In this document: in pieces, positions 41,700-52,696 of the stretch
How positions within the stretch are numbered: position 1 is the first letter of the stretch
Layout of the letters: each line of letters opens with the position of its first letter
Translations under genes and position numbers: made by a program
Assembly (NCBI GenBank): GCA_030674155.1
Contig: CM060337.1
Location: 44,469,671-44,533,670, forward strand
Source of the DNA: Stramonita haemastoma
Lineage: Eukaryota; Mollusca; Gastropoda; Neogastropoda; Muricidae
Length of the DNA: 64,000 nucleotides
Direction: 5' to 3'
The notes under the pieces: model-generated
Databases searched by the model: none
Seen by the model: the letters and a program-made list of their open reading frames with translations, nothing else
What the model was told of the DNA's origin: nothing

Positions 41700-42860
41700 A
41701 AATGATAAAGTAACATACAACAAAGCGTATTCTAACTAACAATACATACAGGTAAAGTAAAATACAACAAAAGGCACTATGAATAATACACATACACATA
41801 CAGGAAAGTGCATTTTAACTAATGATACATATAAAGTAACATACAGGAAAGTGCATTTTAACTAATGATACATACAGATAAAGTAACATAAAGGAAAGTG
41901 CATTTTAACTAATAATACATATAGATAAGTAACATACAGGAAAAGTGCATTTTAACCAATGATACATATAGATAAAGTAACATACAGGAAAGTGCATTTT
42001 AACTAATAATACATATAGATAAAGTAACATACAGGAAAGTGCATTATAACTAATGATACATATAAAGTAACATACAGGAAAGTGCATTTTAACTAATAAT
42101 ACATATAGATAAAGTAACATACAGGAAAGTGCATTATAACTAATGATACATATAAAGTAACATACAGGAAAGTGCATTATAACTAATAATACATATAAAG
42201 TAACATACAGGAAAGTGCTTTATAAGTAATATTTGTAATAATACATATAAAGTAACATACAGGAAAGTGCATTATAACTAATAATACACATAAAGTAACA
42301 TACAGGAAAGTGCATTATAACTAATAATACATATAGATTAACATACAGGAAAGTGCATTATAACTAATAACACATACAGATAAAGTAACACACAGAAAAG
42401 TGCAGTATAACTAATAATACATATTATAAAGTAACACACAGAAAAGTGCAGTAGAACTAATAATACATATTATAAAGTAACATACAGGAAAGTGTATTAT
42501 AATATACATATAAATAAAGTAACATTCAGTAAAGTACATTATAACTAACAATACAAATTAATGATAATGTAAAATAACAACAAAGTGTATCATAACTCAC
42601 AATACATATAGACAAAAATAAAATACAACAAAAGGCACTAAGAATAATGATACATATAGATAAAGTAGCATACAGTAAAGTCCATTATAACTTACAATAC
42701 AAATAAATGATAAAGTAACATAAATTGTATCATAACTTACAATACAAATAAATGATAAGGTAACAACAAAGTGCATCAAAATTAACAATACAAATAAAGG
42801 ATAAAGTAACATAACAACAAAGTGTATCATAACTCACAATACAAATAAAGGATACATGTA
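41700..42860. repeat. minisatellite, about 35-45 bp unit, about 28 copies
   Basis: The unit combines AAAGTAACATACAGGAAAGT with GCATTATAACTAATAATAC and ATATA. Length varies with short internal deletions. Later copies (after 42540) diverge to AATACAAATAAATGATAAAG. In the - strand sense some frames are open (for example 41905-42177) only because of the repeat. Confidence 0.92.
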
Positions 42861-42861
42861 C

Positions 42862-43090
42862 AAATTACTAACTCGGGCAATATCTCTAAAACAGAGAAAT
42901 ACAGAACTTTTCTTACCTGATTTTCACACAGCCTAGTTATTGGATTCAACTATTTGAGTGACACAGAATTCAAATTACTTTATTATCTCTAAAACAGAGA
43001 AATACATGACTCCTTTTCTTACCTGATTTTCACACAGCCTAGTTATTGGTTTCAACTATCATTTGAGTGACACAGAACTCCTTTCCTCAC
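42862..43090 (-). other. duplicated 110-base segment near exon E4
   Basis: CTTACCTGATTTTCACACAG with CCTAGTTATTGG occurs twice (about 42916 and 43020), each preceded by TATCTCTAAAACAGAGAAAT, which resembles the T1 LINE tail in reverse. On the - strand each gives CAGGTAAG, a strong donor-like site. Confidence 0.5.
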
Positions 43091-43176
43091 CTGGCCCTTA
43101 GTCCAGAACCTCTCTATTCTACTTCATGGTGGTATGGGCGCTGCCAGTGCTGTGTCCTCCTTGTAAGTAGTTGTAT
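43091..43176 (-). other. candidate exon E4
   Basis: Acceptor GGTTGTTAACAG, block ATACAACTACTTACAAGG, donor AGGGCCAG then GTGAGG. It lies where E-type exons lie in units 1-3 but sequence similarity to them is low. Confidence 0.3.
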
Positions 43177-43497
43177 CTGTTAACAACCGGATTTTTCCAC
43201 ATTGTAGCAAAAATTTTCAATATGGAATAAATTCCCCCATCTCCAGAAAAACATATGACAAAAATAAAAGGTAAAAGGCAGACAGAAATGTCAGACAAAA
43301 GACAGACAGGAATTCCAGACTAAAAGACAGAAAAACAAAATGCAATCTTTCAAGGGCATACCAAACACATAAAGAGGGAGAGGCGGCAGAACAAACAAAT
43401 CAAATTAAATACAGTATTTATATAATAAAGATATATATACATGTGAATAGATCAGACAAGGCAGAAAGATAGGAAAAAAAAAAAGATTAATCTGTAC

Positions 43498-43571
43498 CTG
43501 ATGAGTGAAGTGATGAAGAAGGCTTGTGATACTGCCAGACCTGTATGAACCTGTTCAGACCCAGCTGGTAC
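43498..43571 (-). other. candidate exon F3
   Basis: Acceptor TTGTTTTACCAG (as in F1), block GTACCAGCTGGGTCTG, donor CACTCATCAG then GTACAG. One frame is open throughout. Confidence 0.35.
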
Positions 43572-43711
43572 CTGGTAAAACAAATCTACCATCATTCAGA
43601 AAAAAAATCCACATGTATATATATACATGAGTTACTGTCCCTCACAAGCTGCTGGATTTTTTTTTTCAAACCAAGAATGTCCGTGCTGCTGTGAAAGGTT
43701 GAAGACAGCAG

Positions 43712-43757
<46 letters not shown>
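43712..43757. repeat. poly-A tract
   Basis: About 43 A residues, long for a homopolymer. It may be a retroposon tail or assembly-sensitive. Confidence 0.95.
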
Positions 43758-43799
43758 AAACCACCTCAACTGTTTCCTACTGCACTGCTCATGTCCCTC

Positions 43800-43945
43800 T
43801 ATGATGATGATGATGATGATGGTGACAATGGTGATGATGATGGTGATGATAATGACCATCTTGGTCAACAGACTGATTATGATGATGATGATGATGACGA
43901 CCATCTTGGTCAACAGACTGATAACGACGATGATGTTGATACATG
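43800..43945. repeat. (GAT)n with embedded E-type motif
   Basis: Two GATGATGAT arrays, each followed by CATCTTGGTCAACAGACTGA. On the - strand the latter reads ATCAGTCTGTTGACCAAGAT, similar to ATCGGTCTGTTGACAGAGCT in exon E2. A unit of about 57 bases is duplicated. Confidence 0.75.
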
Positions 43946-44700
43946 TTCTCCTTTGATCTCTTGCAAGAACTTTTCCCCATTTGGTTTTGTTTATTTGTTT
44001 GGTTGGGTTTTTTTGTTACTTTTCTTTGGTTGGGAAGTTTTGCACTTGGTGTGCCTGTTTTCGTTTGTATCAGTGGTGGGGGAGATGGTGGTTCACTCTT
44101 TTAGTTTATGTTTTCCTTTTACTGCTGAGCAGATGTGTCCCACTTCTTGGCAGATTTTTTTTTTTTTTTTGATGGGTAACTGGTTATATTTCATTTCATT
44201 TTATTTTGATCATTTCAGTTTATGTGATACTGGTTTTTGGTTTTGTTTATTATGATTTTTTTTTTTTCAGTTGTTTCTTTTAGTTTATCTCGCTTTTATA
44301 GTTTCATCATCTGCAAAGCACCAGTCCAGTTGTTCTCACATCATCATTCCAAACTTACCACACAACTACTTACACAAATAATGAAGATGACATGGCGCTT
44401 TAACCCTCTTAGTCCCAAACCAGGATTTTTTACTTTTTACACTTTTGTTTGTTTGTCACTTTTTGTTTCATTTGCTTTATTTTGCGTACATGTTCTTTTT
44501 TGTTGTGTATAGTTTGGCTTCTTGCCCGTAAGCTTCATTTTGTTTCGTACTTTCAGTTTTGTTTCCCTTTTTTTAAACAGTTTATTGTTTAATCCTCTTT
44601 TTGTTTATGCTTTTTTTTGGTTTAATCTTTATTCTTTTTTCTGTTATTTTGTGTTTTGCAATGCAGTGGAACTGCCTTGCACAGCAGCACTCTGACCATC
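43946..44700. other. T-rich interval, no gene recognised
   Basis: T-rich with many TTTTG runs. On the - strand a possible acceptor GCTGGTTTTCAG sits at about 44729, but no exon could be closed convincingly. Confidence 0.4.
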
Positions 44701-44811
44701 AGTCTGTAGCTCTGTCTTGAAAGATCTGAAAACCAGCAATTTTATGCATCAACTGTACAAGCACTGAATCAAAAATTAATATCATACTTCTACAGGCCAA
44801 GACCAGCATAC

Positions 44812-44894
44812 CTTCTGGTCCCAGACACCAAGTAATGAGGCCCTTTGAATCTTTGTTGAACCACTTATTTTACAATCCCTTCTCAAGAGTAATC
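44812..44894 (-). other. candidate exon G
   Basis: Acceptor TTTCTTTCTTAG, block GATTACTCTTGAGAAGGG, donor GACCAGAAG then GTATGC. One frame (LLLRRDCKISGSTKIQRASL) is open through the block. Not obviously repeated elsewhere. Confidence 0.35.
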
Positions 44895-45766
44895 CTAAGA
44901 AAGAAATACATACACTGATACAGTGAAGTTGTCCTATAGTCTGCAGGATTTGTAGTGCTGGCATTTTCATCCTTGTGTCCTTCGTGACTAGGTTCATCAC
45001 AGCCAGCCAGTATCTGTTAACAGACATAAACATGTGTGTCATAATCATACATGTAAAAGCAAAAATGTGTGTGTTCATGTGCATGCGCGCTTGTGTGTAT
45101 GTGTGGTTGCCTGTTGGAGTTTGCATACTGCACATCTTGCCTGCAAGTAAAAACTTATTTCAGCCTTTGAGAATACCAATAGGCATATTGCACATGTAGG
45201 AACCGATTACAAAATTCCAAAACACATCCACACTAAGGTTGCCTTTAGCAATCCTCTCTGCAATCGGATTACAGTTGCAATCAGAGTAGGGCCTACAGTT
45301 ATCTGAAATTGTCAATGGTAGGCAAACAGCCCCATACGAAAAATCAAAGTGTCACCATTGTCGAGACCTGAGCTGGGAGCTCTACCTGAGGAACGAAAAC
45401 ATTTTCCAATCATTTAACGCTAAAAATAGAACTGTAACTCGCCGATAGTAAAAGGACACGTTAAAACAAAGCCTGAGATTTGTAAAATGCAGCTTGTAGA
45501 TCATACTTAAGAGTTATAGCTAACCTGGAAATCAAATGATAATGCTTTGTTCCACTGTCACTGTGAATGTGACCATGCAGTTTACCTCTTCCGTCTGTGA
45601 AAAATGCAATGGATAATAATTATTACCTTGCAACAGTCTGTGTGCAGACGACCAGTCGTGCGATCAACACGATATATTCGTAGGGGAACTTAAAAACTGC
45701 AGACTGTAACCACTAAACATCACAAAATATTAAATTCTTCCATCAGCAATTCAACATGGAACTCAC

Positions 45767-45810
45767 CTGCAAAGAACGCGCCCTGTGACGTGGGTAAAGA
45801 GGGACAACTC
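45767..45810 (-). other. possible first exon and donor of the minus-strand locus
   Basis: On the - strand, ACGTCACAGGGCGCGTTC runs into TTTGCAG then GTGAGT, a perfect donor at about 45766. The local CpG content is higher than around it, which would fit a 5' exon. A transcription start cannot be seen. Confidence 0.25.
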
Positions 45811-45844
45811 TGCATGTCCCTTCATATTTCCCCCATAGCCTATT

Positions 45845-46220
45845 CACTTTTTTTCTTTTATCTTTTTTTTTTTTTTTTTTTGTGGGGGGGGGGGGGGGGG
45901 GTTGTTTTTGTCAAATCAAGTATTGCTGTTAACTCCAAGTTTTCAAGTTTTCTGCTAAATGGGTCAACATTTTTTAAATCAAAATTTATTTGAAACTGAA
46001 AGTGAACACAATCGTTTCTCCCCCCCCCCCTCCCCCCAAAAAAAAAAAAAATCAAAAAGAAAAAGAAATGTATGCGAGAGGGGAGGTGAACATGGGTAGA
46101 AAGGAAAATAAAAGAAGCACAAAGGGTTGTAAAGTGGGATGAGGGAGAGGGGGGAGGGGGTGGTGGCACGGAGAAAGGAGGTGGGATCGTGCTGTATAGA
46201 CCTTGCTCCCTCCATAGACC
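45845..46220. other. homopolymer-rich interval
   Basis: Poly-T at 45866-45881, poly-G at 45883-45901, poly-C near 46020-46036, poly-A at 46039-46051 and G/A-rich sequence to 46170. No gene seen. Confidence 0.6.
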
Positions 46221-46509
46221 CCCCTCCCCCCTGGGAGGATTTATAGGTGCATTTTTCTGAAACTTTGTTTATTTTAACGTTTTATGGTATATGCTACCCT
46301 CCTGTAACCAGGTTATTTCAGGATATACAAGCAATTCAATATAGTAACCCTTCAAAAGGCAATTATTTAGGGGTGAGGTTAATTTACATTATTTATGTAA
46401 ATATATTCTTATACATTCATATTAAATTTGATACCAAAATAAAGGGTATTAAACAGGCTATCAACATATGTTAATGTCACCACTGCACAAGGAACGCCTG
46501 TCCCATATT

Positions 46510-48074
46510 TTAAAAACAAAACAGAAAATTAAAATGAAAACGCCGTACAATCTGAAGAAATTGGTGGATGTTCAGTGACAGGGTGGTGGATGGGTGCCAT
46601 ATAGTCCACAGTAGACTGCTTCTTTTCTGTCCCTTCTCCTGTGAGTGATACCCACCCTCCCCATCCATGGACAAGTTGATTTCCATTTGTGGCCTGGAAT
46701 CGGGGGGGGGGGGGGGGGGGGGATCCACCAAAAATCAGCAAGTTGAGCTTTGTAGACTGCCTCTATGTTTGAGAAATGAGTTTCCACAACATGCAACTTA
46801 GGTTCTGCCTTTACTTTTGCAAAGCATGGAGGAACATCATGTGGCTCATACTGCACTGAGCATTGGCGGTCCTGATAATGAGGAGAGGTTCTGTCTGAGT
46901 CGAAAAGTGTCGGGCATTGTGTCCCCATTAACCTCTTGAGTGACAATGCCATGAGTGGAGTGGGTGGTGTTGGCTCCAGATGGAGTTTCTTCGTTCAGGT
47001 CAAAGTTATCCCAGCAAAAATGGATAACCTTGTTCTCTCTCAAACTCACTGTTGAAGGAAGAAGACTTGGGCACAGAAGTACAGAATTGGCCATAACAGT
47101 CTCAAGTCGCACAATGGTTTTGTATCCAGCAACATGACCAAACCTATTCAACAGACTTATAATTTCAGAGCTGCCAGTTACATGTCTGACAGACATTCCA
47201 AGCAAAACATGTGTAAGCATTTTCCACTTCCCTCCTGTCACAGATTAGCATATGTCCTGGGCAATTGAGGATGTTAATCTGGTGGTTTTGGGTTGCTCCA
47301 TAGAACTACTCTTTCCAGATAGCAGTGTTTTTAGAAAGTCGGTGAGGATATCTGGAGGTTTAACAGTATCAGACTGAAGAAATTCTGCAGAGGGAGGCCA
47401 TGGCATATCAGGTGTTGCCCTGAAAGCATCCATAATGTATCGGCGAAGAACATATGCAAATTCCTCAAGACGTCTTTCTTCTGAAGCTGCTGACACAAAT
47501 GCTGTTTCAACTGCCTGACCCCGGGCAAGTTCATCACAATAAACAAGATCACTACGGTGGTTCGGAGCCCAGAATTTAATTCTGAAGCCACAATGTTTCA
47601 TTATTTTTTCTTTCAGTTTGTAAGTCTTGTATCCTAGGTTGTAGAAGTCAGGAGAATGTTGTTGCATGTATTCACAGTACTTATCACCTAGTATGGTCAT
47701 TCTCTCCACCTGTGAACCTCTGATTATTGCATTTTCATCATACTCGCATATGTACTCAAATGCCCTCTCGTGTGCCTGTAGCCCCTCTGTAGTTTCCTGG
47801 TCTGTTGATGTTTCAGCATGCCTGTCTTCACATCTCAGATAGTCTTTTCTACAACCCTCGTGATAGTGAGCTTCACGTACTACAAGATCTGTATCTTGAT
47901 AATGAGTGAAAGTGTCATCTTGTTTAGTTTTGGCTGCATCTTGCATAGACTGTTCTGCTGTCTTGGTGACACATTTTACAAGTTTTCCAAAACATGGAAC
48001 CCCTTTTGAAACTTTCTTTTTGAATTTCTTCTGACTGAGGTTGTTTGTTTTTGTTTTTGTTTGTTTGTTTGCTC

Positions 48075-48129
<55 letters not shown>

Positions 48130-48965
48130 AGCTTCTCTGAATTACTTACCTGCCACTGTTATGTATGTAGCCAATGCATACAGGTGTGCACATACATGCA
48201 TATGTACCCATAAAATAAGTATGTCTTATTTTTGGCTTTGTATATGTGCGGGTGTGAACGCGTGCGTATAATGTGTAAATAATGGTGATCATATGTCTTT
48301 TCTAGTCAATGGTTTTTAAGAACATTGTATCTAAACATTGGTGTGTGTGTATGCGTGTGTTTGCGTGTGTGCAAGCGCGCGCGCGTAGAGTGTGAGTGTT
48401 TGTGACATTTTATTTGAAGTTATATAATGTTTGAACAAAAAAGAAATGTAGCTCCTTCGTGTGTTTGATTATGAATTTGTAGCAATATGCCTGTCAGTAT
48501 TGTAATTGCCCTTCAGGGATGATTAAAGTATTTTTGACTTTGACTTGACTTGACTTGACTCTTGCAAAAAATGCAACTGTCTTTTGGAAGCAATGGGCCT
48601 GAAGTAGCAACAGTCCTTTTAGGTTTTGATGGTCCTGCAACCTCTTCACTGTCTGTCTCATGCTTTCTTTTCCTGGCAAATTTCACACTTGTAAACCGTG
48701 CATAACAGCTTCTGTGATAACCATGGCGTGTAAAGTCAAGGTCTTCTGGAATACAATTACAAATGTCATCTAGTCTATGACATGCCACATCTGAAGAACG
48801 TCTCAAGTGAAGAGACTTTTGAATAGTTTTTTTGTGTGTGTGCTTTCTTCAGTTAGTGGAGTTACAGTCTTTTCTTTTCTGTTATTTTGGAAATGAATTA
48901 TACAAGTTCTCCCACCCCTGGAAGTTTTTCTTCTGCACTTAGGTGTACTTTTGAAGGTCACTGGA
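46510..48965 (-). pseudogene. broken repeat-type ORF of unknown function
   Basis: Read on the - strand from about 48960 (Met-Ala-Asp-Glu start). An N-terminal Cys/His region is at 48513-48806 (ICNCIPEDLDFTRHGYHRSC, later CIFCK), then a large insertion. Next comes the middle part at 47245-48040 (YHEGCRKDYLRC, KYCEYMQQHSPDFYNLGYKT, WPPSAEFLQSDTVKPPDIL, SSIAQDIC), a TAA at about 47250, and the continuation (GGKWKMLTHVLLGMSVRH, LLNRFGHVAGYKTIVRLET, THSTHGIVTQEVNGDTMP; 46846-47241). A frame change near 46930 leads to a C-terminal remnant (KQSTVDYMAPIHHPVTEHP). Such proteins, with Cys/His N-termini and a 'SIAQDIC...GKWKMP' core, are seen repeatedly in predicted proteomes of invertebrates. Their function is not known to me and they behave like mobile-element proteins. 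At least one stop, two frame changes, an insertion and a poly-G run inside the frame (46698-46721) show this copy is dead. Confidence 0.65.
48040..48557 (+). mobile_element. LINE 3'-tail insertion (T2, copy 2) inside the broken ORF
   Basis: Separates the CIFC motif (48556 side) from the next residues of the - strand ORF. It contains (TG)n at 48078-48126, then ATGTAGCTCCTTCGTGTG, CCTGTCAGTATTGTAATTG, CCCTTCAGGGATGATTAAAG and a (TTGAC)n end at 48540-48557. It matches 26341-26470 and is oriented opposite to the host ORF. Confidence 0.7.
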
Positions 48966-49189
48966 TGTTCATCTGCCATGTTGAAATGTTCATTTTATAC
49001 AGGATACGTCACAAGGGGAAGATGAAATACACTTTCAGTGAGGGACTGCACACTTGCCAATGACCTGAAACATGACGGTTAAATGAATACTAAAAGAACT
49101 ACACAACAGTTTGCCTTATCCGCATTTCTGTCAATGTTTGTGGTGGAGGACGCGGAACTGAAAAGAACAACGAATTATGACCGCGGTTT

Positions 49190-49312
49190 TTTTTTTCCTT
49201 CCTTTTTTTTTTCACCAAGGCCGTGGGCAGTGCAGCTGATGGTCTAGCCTACCTCAGGCTTTGTTCTATCTTTAATGTGTGTTATGTGTGTCACTTGTAT
49301 GTGCTGTGGTGT
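49190..49312. other. short unique interval
   Basis: T-rich run then unique sequence without a recognisable feature. Confidence 0.4.
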
Positions 49313-49338
49313 GGAGAGAGAGAGAGAGAGAGAGAGAG

Positions 49339-49408
<70 letters not shown>

Positions 49409-49415
49409 CGTGTGT
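49313..49415. repeat. (GA)n then (GT)n compound microsatellite
   Basis: GA tract 49313-49340 followed by about 30 GT units. It mirrors the CT-CA compound tract at 26558. Confidence 0.95.
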
Positions 49416-49419
49416 GTTA

Positions 49420-50165
49420 GTGTTACACCCGTGCACACGTCGGTGACTGATCTGCATATTACGCGTAATTTCTTGAGGAATAAAAAAAACTATTAAAAAA
49501 AATCATAGACTCAAAGCGCTGTGGTTAACACATCCTGTTCGTTAATTATACTTATGGCTGTTGCAGTACTTACTGTGTGTTACAGACATTCTCTGATCAA
49601 TAATAACATCTTGATCAAGACTTATTTGTTTATACTTTGTGGAACACACTGATAGTTGGATACACTTCAGGCACCAGACGCACAAGGCTTGAGTAGGCTA
49701 GAGAAAGTGCCGCTCAACTGATGTTGAGAGAACGGAACAGCGCTCGGCTGTGGTTGAGTGGTAAGACAGATTTCAGCTGCATGCGGTTCGGATGGCCGCG
49801 CACTAAAGTCATCACTGTAGTTTTGTTTTAAATATATCAGCAAAACACTGTGCCTATATAATCGGGAAAATTATAGTAGATGCTATTCACAATAAAATTA
49901 TAAGAAGTTAAGCCAGATTTTGTGCAAGAATCGCAGCATGAACATCCCTACCCCAAAAACCTAAATATAGGGTGCAAAGAGGGGAAAATGCACTGTTGAT
50001 ACACCTCTCACTCCTGAAATAACCTGTTTACCAGAGGGTAACATGTCAAATGCTTCTACCAACATCATAAGCTTTCAGAAAAACAAAGTCAAAAATGAGG
50101 GTTTAGGGTCGCGTACTTGTCAGGTGCTGAACGGCTGTGCAACGCATTTTTGCGCATATTACTAT
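49420..50165. other. intergenic, no gene recognised
   Basis: Unique-looking with moderate GC. No frame above about 60 codons and no repeat family seen. Confidence 0.5.
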
Positions 50166-50171
50166 AAATAA

Positions 50172-50318
<147 letters not shown>

Positions 50319-50329
50319 CATACTGTGCA

Positions 50330-50562
50330 TAGGAATGGTTGAGATTTTGTTTCGGTGAGTTTATGATTGGGTGAAGTATTGCTAAATTGTGGGTGCTTTT
50401 TATACTGTGATATGTGCGAGCTGATGTTTGGATACTATGTTGTGGTATTTTTTCCGTGATGTCACTTTTTACATGTTTGCTTTTTTATGCGTGGCATGTA
50501 ACCCGCCTAAATTTCTCTATGAGATGATAAAGTATTTGAATTTGAAATTGAATTAGACTGAC
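50330..50562 (+). mobile_element. LINE 3'-tail repeat T1, solo copy
   Basis: TTTTTTATGCGTGGCATGTA, ACCCGCCTAAATTTCTCTAT and GAGATGATAAAGTATTTGAA match the terminal block of the RNase H LINE (reverse of 24540-24620) and the copies at 28330-28590. A preceding GTGATATGTGCGAGCTGATG also matches the 28450 region. Confidence 0.7.
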
Positions 50563-50765
50563 AACAAGGGTTGCTGTCTGAGGGTTGGAGGAGGAGAAAA
50601 ACTTAGGAAGAATTTACTGTCTAGTGATGACTTGCAGGGAAACCCTAATTCCTTTGATGCACTTTCATTTTTTCCTCCCCCCCCCCCCCCCCCTTCCTCT
50701 TTTGATTATTTTTTGATGGTTGGCAAAAAAATATAGTTTTTATCAGTTAGGGCGTATTTTGGCAT

Positions 50766-50839
50766 TATATATATATATATATATTATATATATATATATA
50801 TATATACACCCACGTAGAAGGTCAAATATGCACGGTAAA

Positions 50840-50926
<87 letters not shown>
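50766..50926. repeat. two (TA)n tracts flanking a short unique spacer
   Basis: TA at 50766-50806 and 50842-50926 with 35 unique bases between. Together they can form a long hairpin. It lies about 200 bases upstream of the RPS13 promoter region. Confidence 0.95.
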
Positions 50927-50928
<2 letters not shown>

Positions 50929-51136
50929 GGCCTGATGAAGCTTCAGAATAGAAGCGAAAATTTGCTGAACACAGTCGTGTTTTTAGCATGGAAAAAGATC
51001 TCTGTTGCGTCTTCTCTCATGTCCCCCCTACCTCCTTCGGGACATGGGACTGAGTGAGAGTGAGTGATTACCACATGTGCACTGTTTGTATAAAAAGACA
51101 TTCAGGCACAGGCCTAGTCATTTCCCATCATTCTCA

Positions 51137-51193
51137 CTTCCTCTTTTATCTGGAGATCATCCGGGTTCTCTTCTCACTCACGAAACATTCAGC
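51137..51193 (+). promoter_or_regulatory. RPS13: RPS13 5' UTR with candidate TOP start
   Basis: CTTCCTCTTTT at 51137-51147 fits the 5'-terminal oligopyrimidine motif of ribosomal protein mRNAs (a C start followed by 5-15 pyrimidines), which makes their translation growth-responsive. A second candidate is TTCTCTTCTCACTC at 51166-51179. The 5' UTR would be about 57 or 25 bases. No TATA box at the usual distance; the (TA)n tract is too far upstream. Confidence 0.5.
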
Positions 51194-51216
51194 ATGGGTC
51201 GTATGCACAATCCAGG
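51194..51216 (+). CDS. RPS13: RPS13 exon 1 (coding part)
   Basis: Encodes MGRMHNP plus two bases of Gly8. Donor GTAAGA at 51217. A very short first coding exon is typical of ribosomal protein genes. Confidence 0.95.
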
Positions 51217-52665
51217 GTAAGAATTTTTTACTTATAATTATGCGCTGAATGTATTTTCCATTTGTGAAGGCTTGTTTTAGATAAAATACGTATATCTTTG
51301 ACTGTAACTGTACTTGAAGCCGATTCAAAGTAAGTTATTCCATTGAAAATTTTGATAGATACTTCGGCGATAACCACCACGTGCACTGTCCGAAAGAGCC
51401 ATCATGGCAGCAGTGACTTTGTCACATGTGTGGTGGGGAAATTATCGCGAGTCTGGCTATAGGCCTAGTTGAGTAAAACTCTGGATATCCCAACATAAAC
51501 AAAATTGCAATAATCATATTTATACACAGTATCGACTCTTACATTTTAGGGTATATGTTTGGTCGATGGCCAGACTAAATGGAGCGTCGGACTGAGTCGT
51601 GAATAAGCCTATGGAGGGCGCGACCGCCAATTCGACCGGCCTGTGTTTTTCTTTTGTAAGTTTAGTTATGACTCTTTCCCAACATTAATTTCCCTCTAAG
51701 ATAATGATTAATGACTTGAATTTTAACTTCAAGTCCCATGTCAAAAACCTTCGAAAAGTTAAAATATTTAGGCTATCACCATTATCCTCGATCTAACCCT
51801 ATTCATACCAAGTAGGCCTAAAAGGAGGGAGTTAAGCACCCTGTGCCCAAGCAATTTTGAGTTTACTAACTTGAAAAGTGGTTGACGCAACAAAGAACAT
51901 AAAAAAAACTACAGGTTTGTGTTGAAATTGGGAATGTATCCACATTGTGGCAGAGTGTGTGTTATCTTACAACAAAAATAACCCAAAAGTGAAATTTTCT
52001 ATTGTAATCAGTTCATAAAAAAAACCCTGAAACCGAGGCCCCATGTGCGAACGTGTGCAGAACATCTTGTGCACACGTTAAAACCCTGTTCCACCTTTCG
52101 GAAGAGCAGGCCATTGTGTGCCGGTAGGAGTTGATGACAAAATTATTTTTTTTAAAACCAAACCCAGGATGCACACAGGTGTTGTGTTGACACCATCCCG
52201 GAGAGGGGAAAAAAAAGGGTAGGGAGAGCAGCCCAAATTTCACGCAGAGAAATCTGCTGTGACATCAAGTGGTATAAAAATAAAATGAATAAACTTTTCT
52301 CCACTGTAACAGTGGAAAGGATGCCACACTATCTTGAAGGCAGGAAGGTGGGCCCTTCTATGCAGTCAGTGCGTGAGCTAAGATTTGACTGCCGTGACCT
52401 ACCACTAATTACCAAAATAATCAAGACATTAAAAAAAATTTTTAATCCAACTTCCCAGCCTAAAACAGCAAATTTACAATTTCATTTGTACAAAGACCAA
52501 TCCCAAATATTGTTCCAGCAGTTTGCCAGTGATATTTGAAATTGAACAGAGAAAGTGTTGCCATGTATGCTAACCTGTTATCTCAGAACTAAGGGGGTTT
52601 TGCGAAGCTTGCTTTAGGAATGGCTTAGTAAGTGTTGATAATCAGAACCCTTAACCCCGACCCCC

Positions 52666-52696
<31 letters not shown>

